This document shows positions 56,828 through 64,000 of a stretch of 64,000 bases of DNA, in pieces. This DNA is from Duganella flavida (lineage in GTDB: Bacteria > Pseudomonadota > Gammaproteobacteria > Burkholderiales > Burkholderiaceae_D): contig NZ_WWCN01000011.1 in the NCBI RefSeq assembly GCF_009857445.1, positions 62,001 through 126,000 on the forward strand, written 5' to 3'. Position numbers and translations under genes: made by a program. The notes below the pieces were generated by a model. That model was given only the letters and a program-made list of their open reading frames with translations. It was not told the origin of the DNA and made no database searches. Within the stretch, counting starts at the first letter, position 1, and the number at the start of each line of letters is the position of its first letter.

Positions 56828-57480
56828 ATACGCTGACGCTCCTTCTTGCGAGTTGGATAAATACTGCAAATATGCCATTACACTTGGCAGTATTTGCCAC
56901 GACGCCGTTGGAGCTGTTGTCGTTCATTTTGTCGGTGGCGACGGTGTGGTTCAACATTCGCCAGAGCCATTGGGGCTGGTTGTTTGCGATCATTTCGTCG
57001 GCCACTTACGGTCTGGTGTTTTTTGGCTCGCGGCTTTATGGCGACATGGGCTTGCAGCTGGTATTCATCGCTGTCTCGATCTTCGGCTGGTATCAATGGC
57101 TGCATGGCGACGATAGCCACGACAAGCTGCCCGTCACTTCGCTCGACGCGCGCGGCCGCTGGACCGCTGCCGCTGCATGGCTGGGCGGCTTTGCGGTGCT
57201 GGCGTGGTTCCTCAAGACCTACACCGATACCGACGTACCGAACTCGGACGGCTTCCTCACTGCTGGTTCGCTGGTCGGTCAGCTGCTGCTGTCGCGGAAG
57301 AAGATCGAGAACTGGCACGTGTGGATCATAGTCGACGTGTTGTACGTGGCGCTGTACCTGCACAAAAACCTGATCCTGACCGCGATCCTGTACCTGGTGT
57401 TCGTCGGCATGGCGATCGTCGGTCTGCGCGCATGGAGTGGCGACGCCGATACGGGCGGCCGCCGCCTCGCAATGGAATAA
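56824..57480 (+). CDS. PnuC-family vitamin transporter (nicotinamide riboside or thiamin)
   Basis: This 218-residue inner-membrane protein has about seven helices and the PnuC pattern SSATYGLVFFGSRLYGDMGLQLVF...FGWYQWL and WHVWIIVDVLYVALYLHKNLILTAILYLVF. PnuC homologues move nicotinamide riboside (PnuC) or thiamin (PnuT). The downstream kinase would trap the substrate by phosphorylation. The convergent TonB receptor has a TPP riboswitch, which favours thiamin, but this gene itself cannot have such a leader because it overlaps the S46 gene by four bases. I therefore leave the symbol open. Confidence 0.88.
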
Positions 57481-57487
57481 ATTCGGA

Positions 57488-58003
57488 ATGAAACGCATCG
57501 CCATCCTCGGCACGGCGTCCTCCGGCAAGACCACGCTGGCCGCCGCGCTGGCGCAGCGCTATGGCACCGTGTGGGTGCCGGAATATTTGCGGGAGTTTGT
57601 CGACACGGTAGAACGCGTGCCGGTGGAAACGGACCAGATCCACATCGCCCGCACGCAGCTGGAGCGCGAGGCCGAAGCTGCGCTGCGCGCGCAGCACCTC
57701 CTGTTTTGCGATACCACGCCGCTGATGACGGCAGTCTACAGCCGCCACTACTTCGGCGGCATCGATGCGCAGCTTGCGCCGCTGGCGGATGCCCATCCGC
57801 AGCGCTACGACCTCACAATCGTAACGGCCGCCGACATTCCATGGGAAGCGGATGGGTTGATGCGGGAAAATGAGGAAGTCAGCATCACGATCAATCGCAT
57901 GCTGATGGAAGAGCTGTCGGCACGCGGGATTCCCTACGTGCCGGTCAGCGGTAGCGTTGAGCAGCGCGTCGCCGCTGTGGCGGACGCGCTGGCCAAACTT
58001 TAA
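57488..58003 (+). CDS. NadR-type ATP-binding kinase (nicotinamide riboside or thiamin kinase)
   Basis: This 171-residue P-loop protein has Walker A GTASSGKTT (residues 8-16) and later FCDTTPLMTAVYS and IPWEADGLMR, which match the ribosylnicotinamide kinase domain of NadR (AAA_28). Only the kinase domain is present. It lies eight bases after the transporter gene with which it is probably translated. The expected reaction is phosphorylation of an imported nucleoside-like vitamin, nicotinamide riboside by family, or possibly thiamin by context. The 3' end overlaps the convergent TonB receptor gene by four bases. Confidence 0.85.
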   Translation: MKRIAILGTASSGKTTLAAALAQRYGTVWVPEYLREFVDTVERVPVETDQIHIARTQLEREAEAALRAQHLLFCDTTPLMTAVYSRHYFGGIDAQLAPLADAHPQRYDLTIVTAADIPWEADGLMRENEEVSITINRMLMEELSARGIPYVPVSGSVEQRVAAVADALAKL

Positions 58004-60144
58004 AGGTCGAACTGCGCCGAGATGCGGAAGGTGCGCGTAGCACCCGGCATCAGGTAGCCGCCCAGGTCCGGCGTTACATCGCGCCAGTAGAACTTGTCGA
58101 ACGCATTGTCGATACCGGCGCGGAAGGTGGTGCCAACATCGCCGATGCGGGTGGCGTACGATGCGCTCAAATTCACCACGTGGTAGCTCGGTACGAACAC
58201 GGTGTTGGCCGCGTCGAAGGCTTTCTTGCCCGAGTACTGCCAGTTGGCGCCGACTTTCAAGCCTTCCACTTGCGGCACTGCGTAATCGGCGTACACCGAC
58301 GATTTGAACGCGGCGACGTCGGTCACGCGCTTGCCGTCGAAGTCTGTCGAACCGGTGTCGTGCTGCTGCGTGTTCAGCGCGGTGGCTGATACGCCCACCG
58401 TCAGCTCGCGGGTGGCACGGCCGTTCAGTGCTACTTCCAGGCCGCGGTTCTGCGCTTCGCCGTTACGCACGTAGACCTGGTTGGCGTCCGTGTATTCCAG
58501 GCCTTTGCGGATCTGGAACAGCGCCACGGTGGCGCTCAGGTCCTGGCGGATGTCCGCTTTCACGCCCACTTCCACTTGCTTCGATTTGCTCGGATCCAGT
58601 GCGCGGTGCTGGTTGACGGTGCCGATCGGCGCCACGCCGCCATGCTCCAGGCCTTGTGCGTACGAGACGTAGGTTGACACGTTAGGACGCAGGTTGTACA
58701 CCAGCGCCACGTTTGGCAGCCAGAAGCCGATATCGGTGTGTGCGTACGGCAGCACCGTCACGCCTTTGTCATCCTTGCCCACGTATTCATCGCGCTTGAC
58801 TTGCACGTAGCGTGCGCCGGCGTGCAGCTTCAGTTGCTGATTCCGGCTGACGATGTCTTGTGCGAACAGGGCGCGTTCATTGTCGCGGCGGCGTTCGGAG
58901 ACTGGGCCACTGTCGCCCGGCGCAGGCGCTACCACTACCGGATGGTAGATGTTGCTGACGCCCGACAAGTCGTACAGGTAGTCGCCCCATTTTTCGCTGT
59001 TCTTGAAGAACGATGCGCCGCCGGTGAATTCATGCTTGATGCCTGCGGTAGCGAAGCGGCCTTGCAGCAATGCTTGCGCGGTCAGCGGCGATTTTTTCTC
59101 GCCCTTGCTGATGTAGTTGTAGACGTCATAGTCGCCATTGCCGCAGAAGCCAGGGTACAGGTCCTGATCGCCGCAGCCGTAAGGGAAGGCGGTGTAGTCG
59201 TCGCGCTTGAACTGGTGCTGGTTGGCGCTGATGGTGGCGTTCCACTCCGGCGAGAACTGGTAGGCGAAACGCACGCCGACGTTGCTGCTGGTGGTTTCCA
59301 CCGGGCGGCTCCACGGCTGGTCGTTCAGCATGGTGTCGGCATCAACCTTCGGCAGGGTGGCGTTGTTCAGCAGCTGGAAGCCCGGCGCGGTGATTTGCGA
59401 TTTGCGCTGATAGTCGCCGTCGATCTGCAGCAGCGCTTGCGGCGAGAGTTGCCAGTCGAAAGCGGCGGAGACGAATTTGCGGTTGCCGTCCGCGCCCTTG
59501 ATGTAGGAGCGCAGGCGTTCAGCGGCGGCGTTGATGCGGTAGCCGAAGCGGGTATCTTCAAAGCGGCCGCCCAGGTCGACGGCGCCGTACAGCGTGCCGC
59601 GTTCACGGGTTTCCAGCACCACGCTGCGCAGCGGCGTGTCGGTCGGACGCTTGGTGACGAAGTTGATGATGCCGCCCGGCGCGCTGACGCCGGCCTGCAG
59701 GCCGGACAAGCCTTTCAGTACTTCGATGCGTTCCTTGTTCTCCAGCGGGATTTGGGTGTCGCCGGTGATGGCAGTGCCGTCCTTGCGGTAGCTCGACGCG
59801 TTATCGAGCTTGAAGCCGCGGATCGAGAACTGCTCGGCGTAGCCGACGGCGTTGTAGGCGTCACTCAGGCTAGCGTCGAATTTGGCGGCGTCGGTGACGG
59901 AGCGGATTTGCAGGTCCAGCATCTGCTGGGACGTCAGCACGCTGACCGAGGCTGGCGTTTCCAGCAGCGGTGCGTTGGTGAAGCCGGCCACGCTGGCCGT
60001 GCTGGCGCGGGTTTTGGCGGCGGTAACGACGACTTCCTGCAACGGCTGCTCAGGTGCGTTCGTTTCTTCAGCGCGCACGGCGCCGGAAGTCATCTGTAAA
60101 ACCGCCAATGCGATGGCGGACACTGCGAAGTTTGGTGTGGACAT
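58000..60144 (-). CDS. TonB-dependent outer-membrane receptor under TPP-riboswitch control
   Basis: This 714-residue outer-membrane receptor has a signal peptide (about residues 1-25), a TonB-box-like start (LQEVVVTA), a plug domain (PASVSVLTSQQMLD...IEVLKGLSGLQAGVSAPGGIINFVTKRP) and a 22-strand barrel that ends in an aromatic residue-containing strand (FRISAQFDL). Automatic naming would call it a siderophore receptor. The TPP riboswitch in its leader (60213-60293) instead suggests uptake of thiamin or a precursor, repressed when TPP is plentiful. AGAGAG lies five bases before the ATG. Confidence 0.92.
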   Translation of the reverse strand: MSTPNFAVSAIALAVLQMTSGAVRAEETNAPEQPLQEVVVTAAKTRASTASVAGFTNAPLLETPASVSVLTSQQMLDLQIRSVTDAAKFDASLSDAYNAVGYAEQFSIRGFKLDNASSYRKDGTAITGDTQIPLENKERIEVLKGLSGLQAGVSAPGGIINFVTKRPTDTPLRSVVLETRERGTLYGAVDLGGRFEDTRFGYRINAAAERLRSYIKGADGNRKFVSAAFDWQLSPQALLQIDGDYQRKSQITAPGFQLLNNATLPKVDADTMLNDQPWSRPVETTSSNVGVRFAYQFSPEWNATISANQHQFKRDDYTAFPYGCGDQDLYPGFCGNGDYDVYNYISKGEKKSPLTAQALLQGRFATAGIKHEFTGGASFFKNSEKWGDYLYDLSGVSNIYHPVVVAPAPGDSGPVSERRRDNERALFAQDIVSRNQQLKLHAGARYVQVKRDEYVGKDDKGVTVLPYAHTDIGFWLPNVALVYNLRPNVSTYVSYAQGLEHGGVAPIGTVNQHRALDPSKSKQVEVGVKADIRQDLSATVALFQIRKGLEYTDANQVYVRNGEAQNRGLEVALNGRATRELTVGVSATALNTQQHDTGSTDFDGKRVTDVAAFKSSVYADYAVPQVEGLKVGANWQYSGKKAFDAANTVFVPSYHVVNLSASYATRIGDVGTTFRAGIDNAFDKFYWRDVTPDLGGYLMPGATRTFRISAQFDL

Positions 60145-60148
60145 ATCT

Positions 60149-60185
60149 GCTCTCTACTTGTTCGGCTGGGAGCCGCGAAGAGAGC
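60149..60185 (-). promoter_or_regulatory. Hairpin sequestering the Shine-Dalgarno of the TonB receptor
   Basis: On the reverse strand GCTCTCT (60185-60179) pairs perfectly with AGAGAGC (60155-60149), which contains the ribosome-binding site. Inside it a smaller hairpin, CGGCT-GGG-AGCCG (60163-60175), can form. The structure lies between the TPP aptamer and the start codon and is a likely off-state expression platform that works at translation. Confidence 0.7.
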
Positions 60186-60212
60186 CATCAAAGGAGGGGA
60201 GAACCACATTTG

Positions 60213-60293
60213 CGCTTTCCTTCGCTGGCATTATCCAGATCAGGTACGAAGGGTATCTCTCACCCGGAAACGACGTTCCCAGGACCCCTAGCG
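60213..60293 (-). ncRNA. TPP riboswitch (THI element) aptamer
   Basis: The reverse strand reads GGGGTCC, a P3 hairpin (GGGAAC/GTTTCC), GGGTGAGAGATACCC and ACCTGATCTGGATAATGCCAGCGAAGG. These are the conserved blocks of the TPP aptamer, with the usual CTGAGA replaced by GTGAGA. A closing stem CGCT (60293-60290) with AGCG (60216-60213) is possible. The aptamer binds thiamin pyrophosphate and lowers expression of the downstream gene. Confidence 0.96.
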
Positions 60294-60410
60294 AGCCGCC
60301 AGTGTAACACAAGTGTCACGCACGCCTTGCCGGCGATGGCGTGCGCCGTGTTTTGCGCGGCGTGGCTACACTGCGGACTTGCGCCGCTGGGTGCTGTTGA
60401 AAGGATGTGA

Positions 60411-60902
60411 ATGAAGCAGTCGTATCAAGAGGGGAGCTGGTTTGCCGTGCCATTGCTGGACGGCGGCTATGGTTGGGGTTTGGTGGCGCGTCTGTCGCCC
60501 GGTAGTAAAATCATGCTCGCGTATTTGTTCGGTCCCAAGCTGGCGCGCTTGCCGTCGGCGGATGAGTTGAATACCTTGCGTCCGCAGGACGCGGTCAAGG
60601 TGCTGCGTTGTGGTGACATGGCGCTGGCCAGCGGCCATTGGCGCGTGCTGGGCGAAATCGATATGTGGGATGCCGCCATGTGGCCGGTGCCGCAGTTCCT
60701 GCGCCGCGCCGATGCGCTCAAGCGCGCGTGGCGCGTGACGTATGCCGATGCGGACCCGAGCCGTTCGGAGCGCGAGGAATCAGTCCCGTATGAGCCCGAC
60801 GGGCTGGAGGCGGATTCGCTGTACGGCTATGGTTCGGCCGAGCTGCTGTTGACCAAGCTACTGGAAGCGCCGGATCATCCGATCAATCAGCAGCGCAGTT
60901 GA
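60411..60902 (+). CDS. Imm26-like immunity family protein
   Basis: This 163-residue cytoplasmic protein, with EGSWFAVPLLDGGYGWGLVARLSPGSKIMLAYLFGPK, matches the Imm26 family (immunity protein 26), which is found next to polymorphic toxin genes. No toxin gene is nearby, so this is either an orphan immunity gene or a relative with another role. AAAGGA precedes the ATG. The 3' end overlaps the convergent gene at 60883 by 20 bases. Confidence 0.75.
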   Translation: MKQSYQEGSWFAVPLLDGGYGWGLVARLSPGSKIMLAYLFGPKLARLPSADELNTLRPQDAVKVLRCGDMALASGHWRVLGEIDMWDAAMWPVPQFLRRADALKRAWRVTYADADPSRSEREESVPYEPDGLEADSLYGYGSAELLLTKLLEAPDHPINQQRS

Positions 60903-61560
60903 CGTTCCAGGCCGCGTATTCGCCGCGGCTCTTGCGCACGGCAACGCGCACGTGCGTGTCGCGGTCACTCTCGAACACCATGCCCACCATTGCTGGAGCG
61001 CCGTTGGATGGCGGCGCCGGCTCGATGGCGCTCAGGCGGAAGGTCAGGGCGCGTTGGCGCGCGCAGCCAGAATTGCCGGCGAACAGAAGGCGGGCGCGCA
61101 GCAGCAGCTCGCGGTGCTGGCGCAGCAGCGCGGTGGCGTCGGCGTTGGCAACGGCAGGATCCATGCGCACGGTGTACTGTGCGGCGGCGCAAACGACGTT
61201 TGGTGTCGCCAGCCAGACGTACCATTCCGGCTCGGCGGCTGATTGCTGCCAGCGCTGGCCTTTCGGCGCCTTGGCGTCGTACAGATAGCTGGTGCGGACC
61301 TGGCGGCACAGTTCTGGCGAATGGTGGCGCGGTGCGGAATCGACGCGTGCGATGACTTGCCACGGTTCGCCGCGACGGCGCTGGATGTCGAAGGCAGGGG
61401 CGAACAGCGACGGACCGCCGCTGACGCGCGCCGGCACTTGTTCGCGGTAGAACTCATCGAAAGAGTTGCGCTCTTCAGCGCTTGGCTCGCGTGTTTGCAT
61501 GGCCGGCGCAGCATGGATTGCGCCGGCGACAGCGGCGGCAATCAAAAATACCCACCGCAT
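60883..61560 (-). CDS. Unknown exported protein
   Basis: I do not recognise this 225-residue protein. It has a signal peptide (about residues 1-18, HAA cleavage region) and a mature part with five cysteines, which fits a periplasmic protein with disulfides. The ATG at 61560 (AAGGA five bases upstream) overlaps the stop of the EnvZ-like kinase gene by one base; a GTG one codon upstream is possible. It is therefore the last gene of the OmpR/EnvZ transcription unit and may report to or be governed by that system. Confidence 0.7.
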   Translation of the reverse strand: MRWVFLIAAAVAGAIHAAPAMQTREPSAEERNSFDEFYREQVPARVSGGPSLFAPAFDIQRRRGEPWQVIARVDSAPRHHSPELCRQVRTSYLYDAKAPKGQRWQQSAAEPEWYVWLATPNVVCAAAQYTVRMDPAVANADATALLRQHRELLLRARLLFAGNSGCARQRALTFRLSAIEPAPPSNGAPAMVGMVFESDRDTHVRVAVRKSRGEYAAWNVNCAAD

Positions 61561-62915
61561 CACAGTCCTTTCATCACGATCTGGATGTGCAGGCCGCCGC
61601 CTTCGCGGTTGCGTACAATCAGCTCGGCATTATGGCGCGTCATTACGCGGTCGACGATGGCCAGGCCCAGGCCTGCGCCGTTGGCCTGGCCGCGCGCCGC
61701 ATCCAGCCGCGTGAAAGGCTTGAGCAGTTGCTCGATCTGCTCCGGCGGCACGCCGACGCCATGATCCTGCACTTCAATCGTCACGCGTTTCGACGTGTGC
61801 ATGCCTTTGACGCTGCACTTGATGTCAATCTCGGTGAGATCCTGTCCCGGCGTCTTGCCGTAGCGGCGCGCGTTCTCAATCAGGTTATTGATCACGCGCT
61901 TGATGTCGGTGGCGTTGCCCATTGCGTGCGCGCCTGGTGCGATGTCGGTGTTGATCAGCACATCCGGTAGGCGCGACGCCTCATGCGCGGTATCGCTTAA
62001 CAGCTCGCTGATATCGATGTTGATAAAGCTGGAAGCCTCGGTCGGCTTGGCGTAGTCGAGGAACTGGCCGATGATGGCGTCCATCTGGCCGATATCGGAC
62101 TGCATGCCTTCGCGCGCATCGTCCGACAGGTGAGCCATCTCCACCTCCAGCTGCATGCGCGCCAGCGGCGTGCGCAAATCGTGCGAGATGCCCGCCAAAA
62201 TCACCGCACGGTCGGATTCAACTTGTTGAAGATCGTCGACCATCTGGTTGAAGCTGCGGTTGGCCTCCATGATTTCGAGCGGGCCTTTTTCCGGCAGCGG
62301 CGCCGGGCGTTTGCCTTGTGCGAAATCGCGCGTGGCCTGCGTCAAACGGCGCAGTGGAAGATTGATCAGGCTTGAAATAAAGGCGGCGCCCAGCAGTGAC
62401 ACCACCGACACCACGCTGGCCCAGCCCAGCCACTGGATGCCGGTCAGGCCGCGTATGCGTTCGCGTTCCAGCATCAGCCAGTACTGGTCATCATCGATAT
62501 TGAAGCTGACCCAGAAACCGGCCACCCCATTCACCTTGGCCGAGAAGCGCGTATCTGCACCCAGCTTGGCCTTCACCAGCTTTTCGATATCCGGCATCAG
62601 CGCGTTGTCGGCCGGCGGTTCGACCTTGTCGTCTTCCTCCAGCGGGAACACGCGGATGCCTTCATTCGACACCAGCTCGAACAGCAGTTCGCGCCGCAGT
62701 TCTGGCGCTGAGTGAGTGAGGGCGGCGTGGGTGATGGTGACCACCGAGATCACCTGCGCGGAGATTTGCTGTACCTGCGGCTCGTGCTGCACCACGCTGA
62801 TCATGCCGACCCACGCCGTCATGCTGGTGGTGGTCAATGCGCCAAGCAGGAAGAAGGTGCGCCAGAATAAGCCGCTTTTCAGGCTGGCGAGGCGTAAGGG
62901 AAACGGCAACTTCAT
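61560..62915 (-). CDS. EnvZ-like sensor histidine kinase
   Basis: This 451-residue inner-membrane kinase has TM1 (about 17-40), a periplasmic sensor domain (41-160), TM2 (161-183), HAMP, HisKA with His245 (AGISHDLRTPLAR, the EnvZ form) and HATPase (NNLIENARRYG, DHGVGVP, GAGLGLAIV). The ATG at 62915 comes one base after the regulator stop; an ATG at 62948 inside the regulator gene is possible, but neither has an ideal Shine-Dalgarno (GGAGG lies 15 bases upstream of 62915). It should phosphorylate the OmpR-like regulator. Confidence 0.93.
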   Translation of the reverse strand: MKLPFPLRLASLKSGLFWRTFFLLGALTTTSMTAWVGMISVVQHEPQVQQISAQVISVVTITHAALTHSAPELRRELLFELVSNEGIRVFPLEEDDKVEPPADNALMPDIEKLVKAKLGADTRFSAKVNGVAGFWVSFNIDDDQYWLMLERERIRGLTGIQWLGWASVVSVVSLLGAAFISSLINLPLRRLTQATRDFAQGKRPAPLPEKGPLEIMEANRSFNQMVDDLQQVESDRAVILAGISHDLRTPLARMQLEVEMAHLSDDAREGMQSDIGQMDAIIGQFLDYAKPTEASSFINIDISELLSDTAHEASRLPDVLINTDIAPGAHAMGNATDIKRVINNLIENARRYGKTPGQDLTEIDIKCSVKGMHTSKRVTIEVQDHGVGVPPEQIEQLLKPFTRLDAARGQANGAGLGLAIVDRVMTRHNAELIVRNREGGGLHIQIVMKGL

Positions 62916-62916
62916 A

Positions 62917-63684
62917 TTAGCGAGGCTGACCCTCCGGGATGAACACATAGCCCAGGCCCCACACGGTCTGGATGTACAGCGGGCTAGATGGATCCGGCTC
63001 GATCAGTTTGCGCAGGCGCGAAATCTGTACGTCCAGGCTGCGGTCGAACACTTCGTATTCGCGGCCGCGTGCCAGTTCCATCAGCTTCTCGCGCGACAGC
63101 GGCTGGCGCGCATGGCGGGCAAACACTTTCAGCACCGAGAATTCGCCGGTGGTCAGCGGCACGGTCTCGCCATTTTTCTTCAGTGTGCGCGTGCCCAGGT
63201 CCAGCACGAACTGGCCGAACTCAAAGGTCTGCGGCGTTTCCGATGGCGCACCCGGGATTTCGTCCGGGCCGCGGCGACGCAGCACGGCGCCGATGCGGGC
63301 CACCAGCTCGCGTGGGTTGAAGGGCTTCGGCAGGTAATCGTCCGCGCCCATTTCCAGGCCGACGATGCGGTCCACGTCTTCGCCTTTGGCGGTCAGCATG
63401 ATGATCGGGGTCTGATCGCCGGCGCCGCGCAGGCGGCGGCAGATCGACAGACCGTCTTCGCCTGGCAGCATCAGGTCCAGCACCAGCAGGTCGTAGCGCT
63501 CGCGCAGCCACAGCTTGTTCATGGCGGTCGCGCTTTCGGCGGTGAAGACGTTAAAGCCTTGTTCTGTGAGGTAGCGGCGCAGCAGGTCGCGCAGGCGCAC
63601 GTCGTCGTCGACCACCATGATCTTGGCGGCGTGGCCGTTCGAGCTGGCGGTGTTGTTGCTGGATTCTGTCGGTGTACTAGTCAT
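62917..63684 (-). CDS. ompR: OmpR-like response regulator
   Basis: This 255-residue regulator has a receiver domain with Asp70 (LVLDLMLPG), the switch region MLTAKGEDVDR and PKPFNPRELVARI, then an OmpR-type winged helix (FSVLKVFARHARQPLSREKLMELARGREYEVFDRSLDVQISRLRKLIE...VWGLGYVFIP). The match to OmpR of Burkholderiales is close in style; the N-terminal 20 residues are a Ser/Asn-rich extension. It is followed by its EnvZ-like kinase. A 10-bp direct repeat upstream may be its own target. Confidence 0.92.
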   Translation of the reverse strand: MTSTPTESSNNTASSNGHAAKIMVVDDDVRLRDLLRRYLTEQGFNVFTAESATAMNKLWLRERYDLLVLDLMLPGEDGLSICRRLRGAGDQTPIIMLTAKGEDVDRIVGLEMGADDYLPKPFNPRELVARIGAVLRRRGPDEIPGAPSETPQTFEFGQFVLDLGTRTLKKNGETVPLTTGEFSVLKVFARHARQPLSREKLMELARGREYEVFDRSLDVQISRLRKLIEPDPSSPLYIQTVWGLGYVFIPEGQPR

Positions 63685-63762
63685 TTGTCAGCCAGATTTG
63701 TCTTATTCATGTTGCTATGGTAACGTCATAATCGTCCTGCGAAAACGCGCACGGGACAACCC

Positions 63763-63782
63763 ATTACAAATTATTACAAACT
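63763..63782. promoter_or_regulatory. Candidate OmpR-type direct repeat
   Basis: ATTACAAATT (63763-63772) is followed directly by ATTACAAACT (63773-63782): two ten-base units in tandem, as OmpR half-sites are arranged. On the reverse strand they read TTTGTAAT. It lies in the divergent region between ompR and the gene at 63857, 79 bases from the ompR start. The call is from pattern only. Confidence 0.45.
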
Positions 63783-63856
63783 TTACCCAATTAGCCTTAC
63801 CCCCTCGGTCAAAGCATCATACACTGCGGGCATAGATTCAGCTCCTTAGGAACGCC

Positions 63857-64000
63857 ATGTTCATCGATCACAAAAAAATATCTGCGGCAGCTAGCGCATC
63901 TTTTTGCGTTCGATTTTTCTCGGCTTCCGTGCTGGCCTGTTGTGCCGCGCTGGCCCATGCGGATGGCGGCGATGGTCCGCGCCGCGAAGCGCCGCAGCAG
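63857..64000 (+). CDS. Unknown exported protein, 5' part
   Basis: Only the first 48 codons are in the window. The start is preceded by AGGA at a normal distance, and the first 36 residues form a signal peptide (basic start, hydrophobic core SVLACCAALAHA), followed by a Gly/Asp/Arg-rich mature start (DGGDGPRREAPQQ). The gene continues outside the window. It is divergent from ompR and shares the candidate OmpR repeat. No family is recognisable from this fragment. Confidence 0.6.
   Translation, partial: MFIDHKKISAAASASFCVRFFSASVLACCAALAHADGGDGPRREAPQQ

Overview
The window looks like chromosomal DNA of a betaproteobacterium of the Oxalobacteraceae type (Massilia, Duganella or Janthinobacterium-like). 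The reasons are a Burkholderiales-style nuo operon that ends in a DUF2818 gene, GC-rich coding sequence with strong GC3 bias, a PEP-CTERM protein, a protealysin/emfourin pair and many two-component and c-di-GMP genes. Genus and species are inference. No rRNA, tRNA, CRISPR array, prophage or complete insertion sequence was seen, and no gene-free stretch exceeds about 300 bases.

Layout. 1-12912: the 3' end of nuoD, then nuoE-F-G-H-I-J-K-L-M-N and a small DUF2818 gene, all forward and tightly packed (respiratory complex I). 12946-15387: a Nudix hydrolase, a secreted HExxH-type protein, ispD and ispF (isoprenoid precursors). 15390-15567: an element bounded by perfect 31-bp inverted repeats, followed by a small unknown gene. 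15883-17824: a divergent MFS exporter/TetR regulator pair. 17933-18556: a PEP-CTERM protein. 18553-21572: reverse-strand ribA, an S1-type serine protease and an FHA membrane protein. 21672-23400: a divergent pirin/LysR pair. 23470-26605: an HDOD protein overlapping a PAS-PAS-GGDEF-EAL protein. 26705-29633: two unknown exported proteins, a SYLF lipoprotein and a cysteine-less glutaredoxin-like protein. 29630-30971: an M4 protease with its emfourin inhibitor. 31102-33845: a decayed lipoprotein gene beside its intact paralogue, DUF3820, a small unknown gene and a Rieske oxygenase. 33931-38564: an MFS transporter, an SSS symporter and sppA.

38570-50378 is an envelope-stress/efflux block: a CpxA/CpxR-like two-component system, a Spy/CpxP-like periplasmic protein and, divergent from them, an MdtABC-type RND pump with its outer-membrane factor. 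A perfect CpxR-type box (GTAAA-N5-GTAAA) lies in the shared intergenic region and suggests the regulator controls both sides. 50431-54659: a CheB-CheR-PAS fusion overlapping a PAS histidine kinase. 54692-58003: an S46 peptidase, a PnuC-family transporter and a NadR-like kinase, facing a reverse-strand TonB-dependent receptor (58000-60144).

The receptor leader carries a clear TPP riboswitch, followed by a hairpin that would sequester the Shine-Dalgarno sequence. The receptor is therefore probably a thiamin-repressed outer-membrane transporter, and the facing PnuC-family transporter and kinase become candidates for thiamin rather than nicotinamide riboside salvage. This is the most interesting locus in the window. 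60411-63684: an Imm26-like protein, an unknown exported protein and an EnvZ/OmpR-type system with a candidate OmpR direct-repeat site upstream. The window ends inside an unknown exported protein (from 63857).
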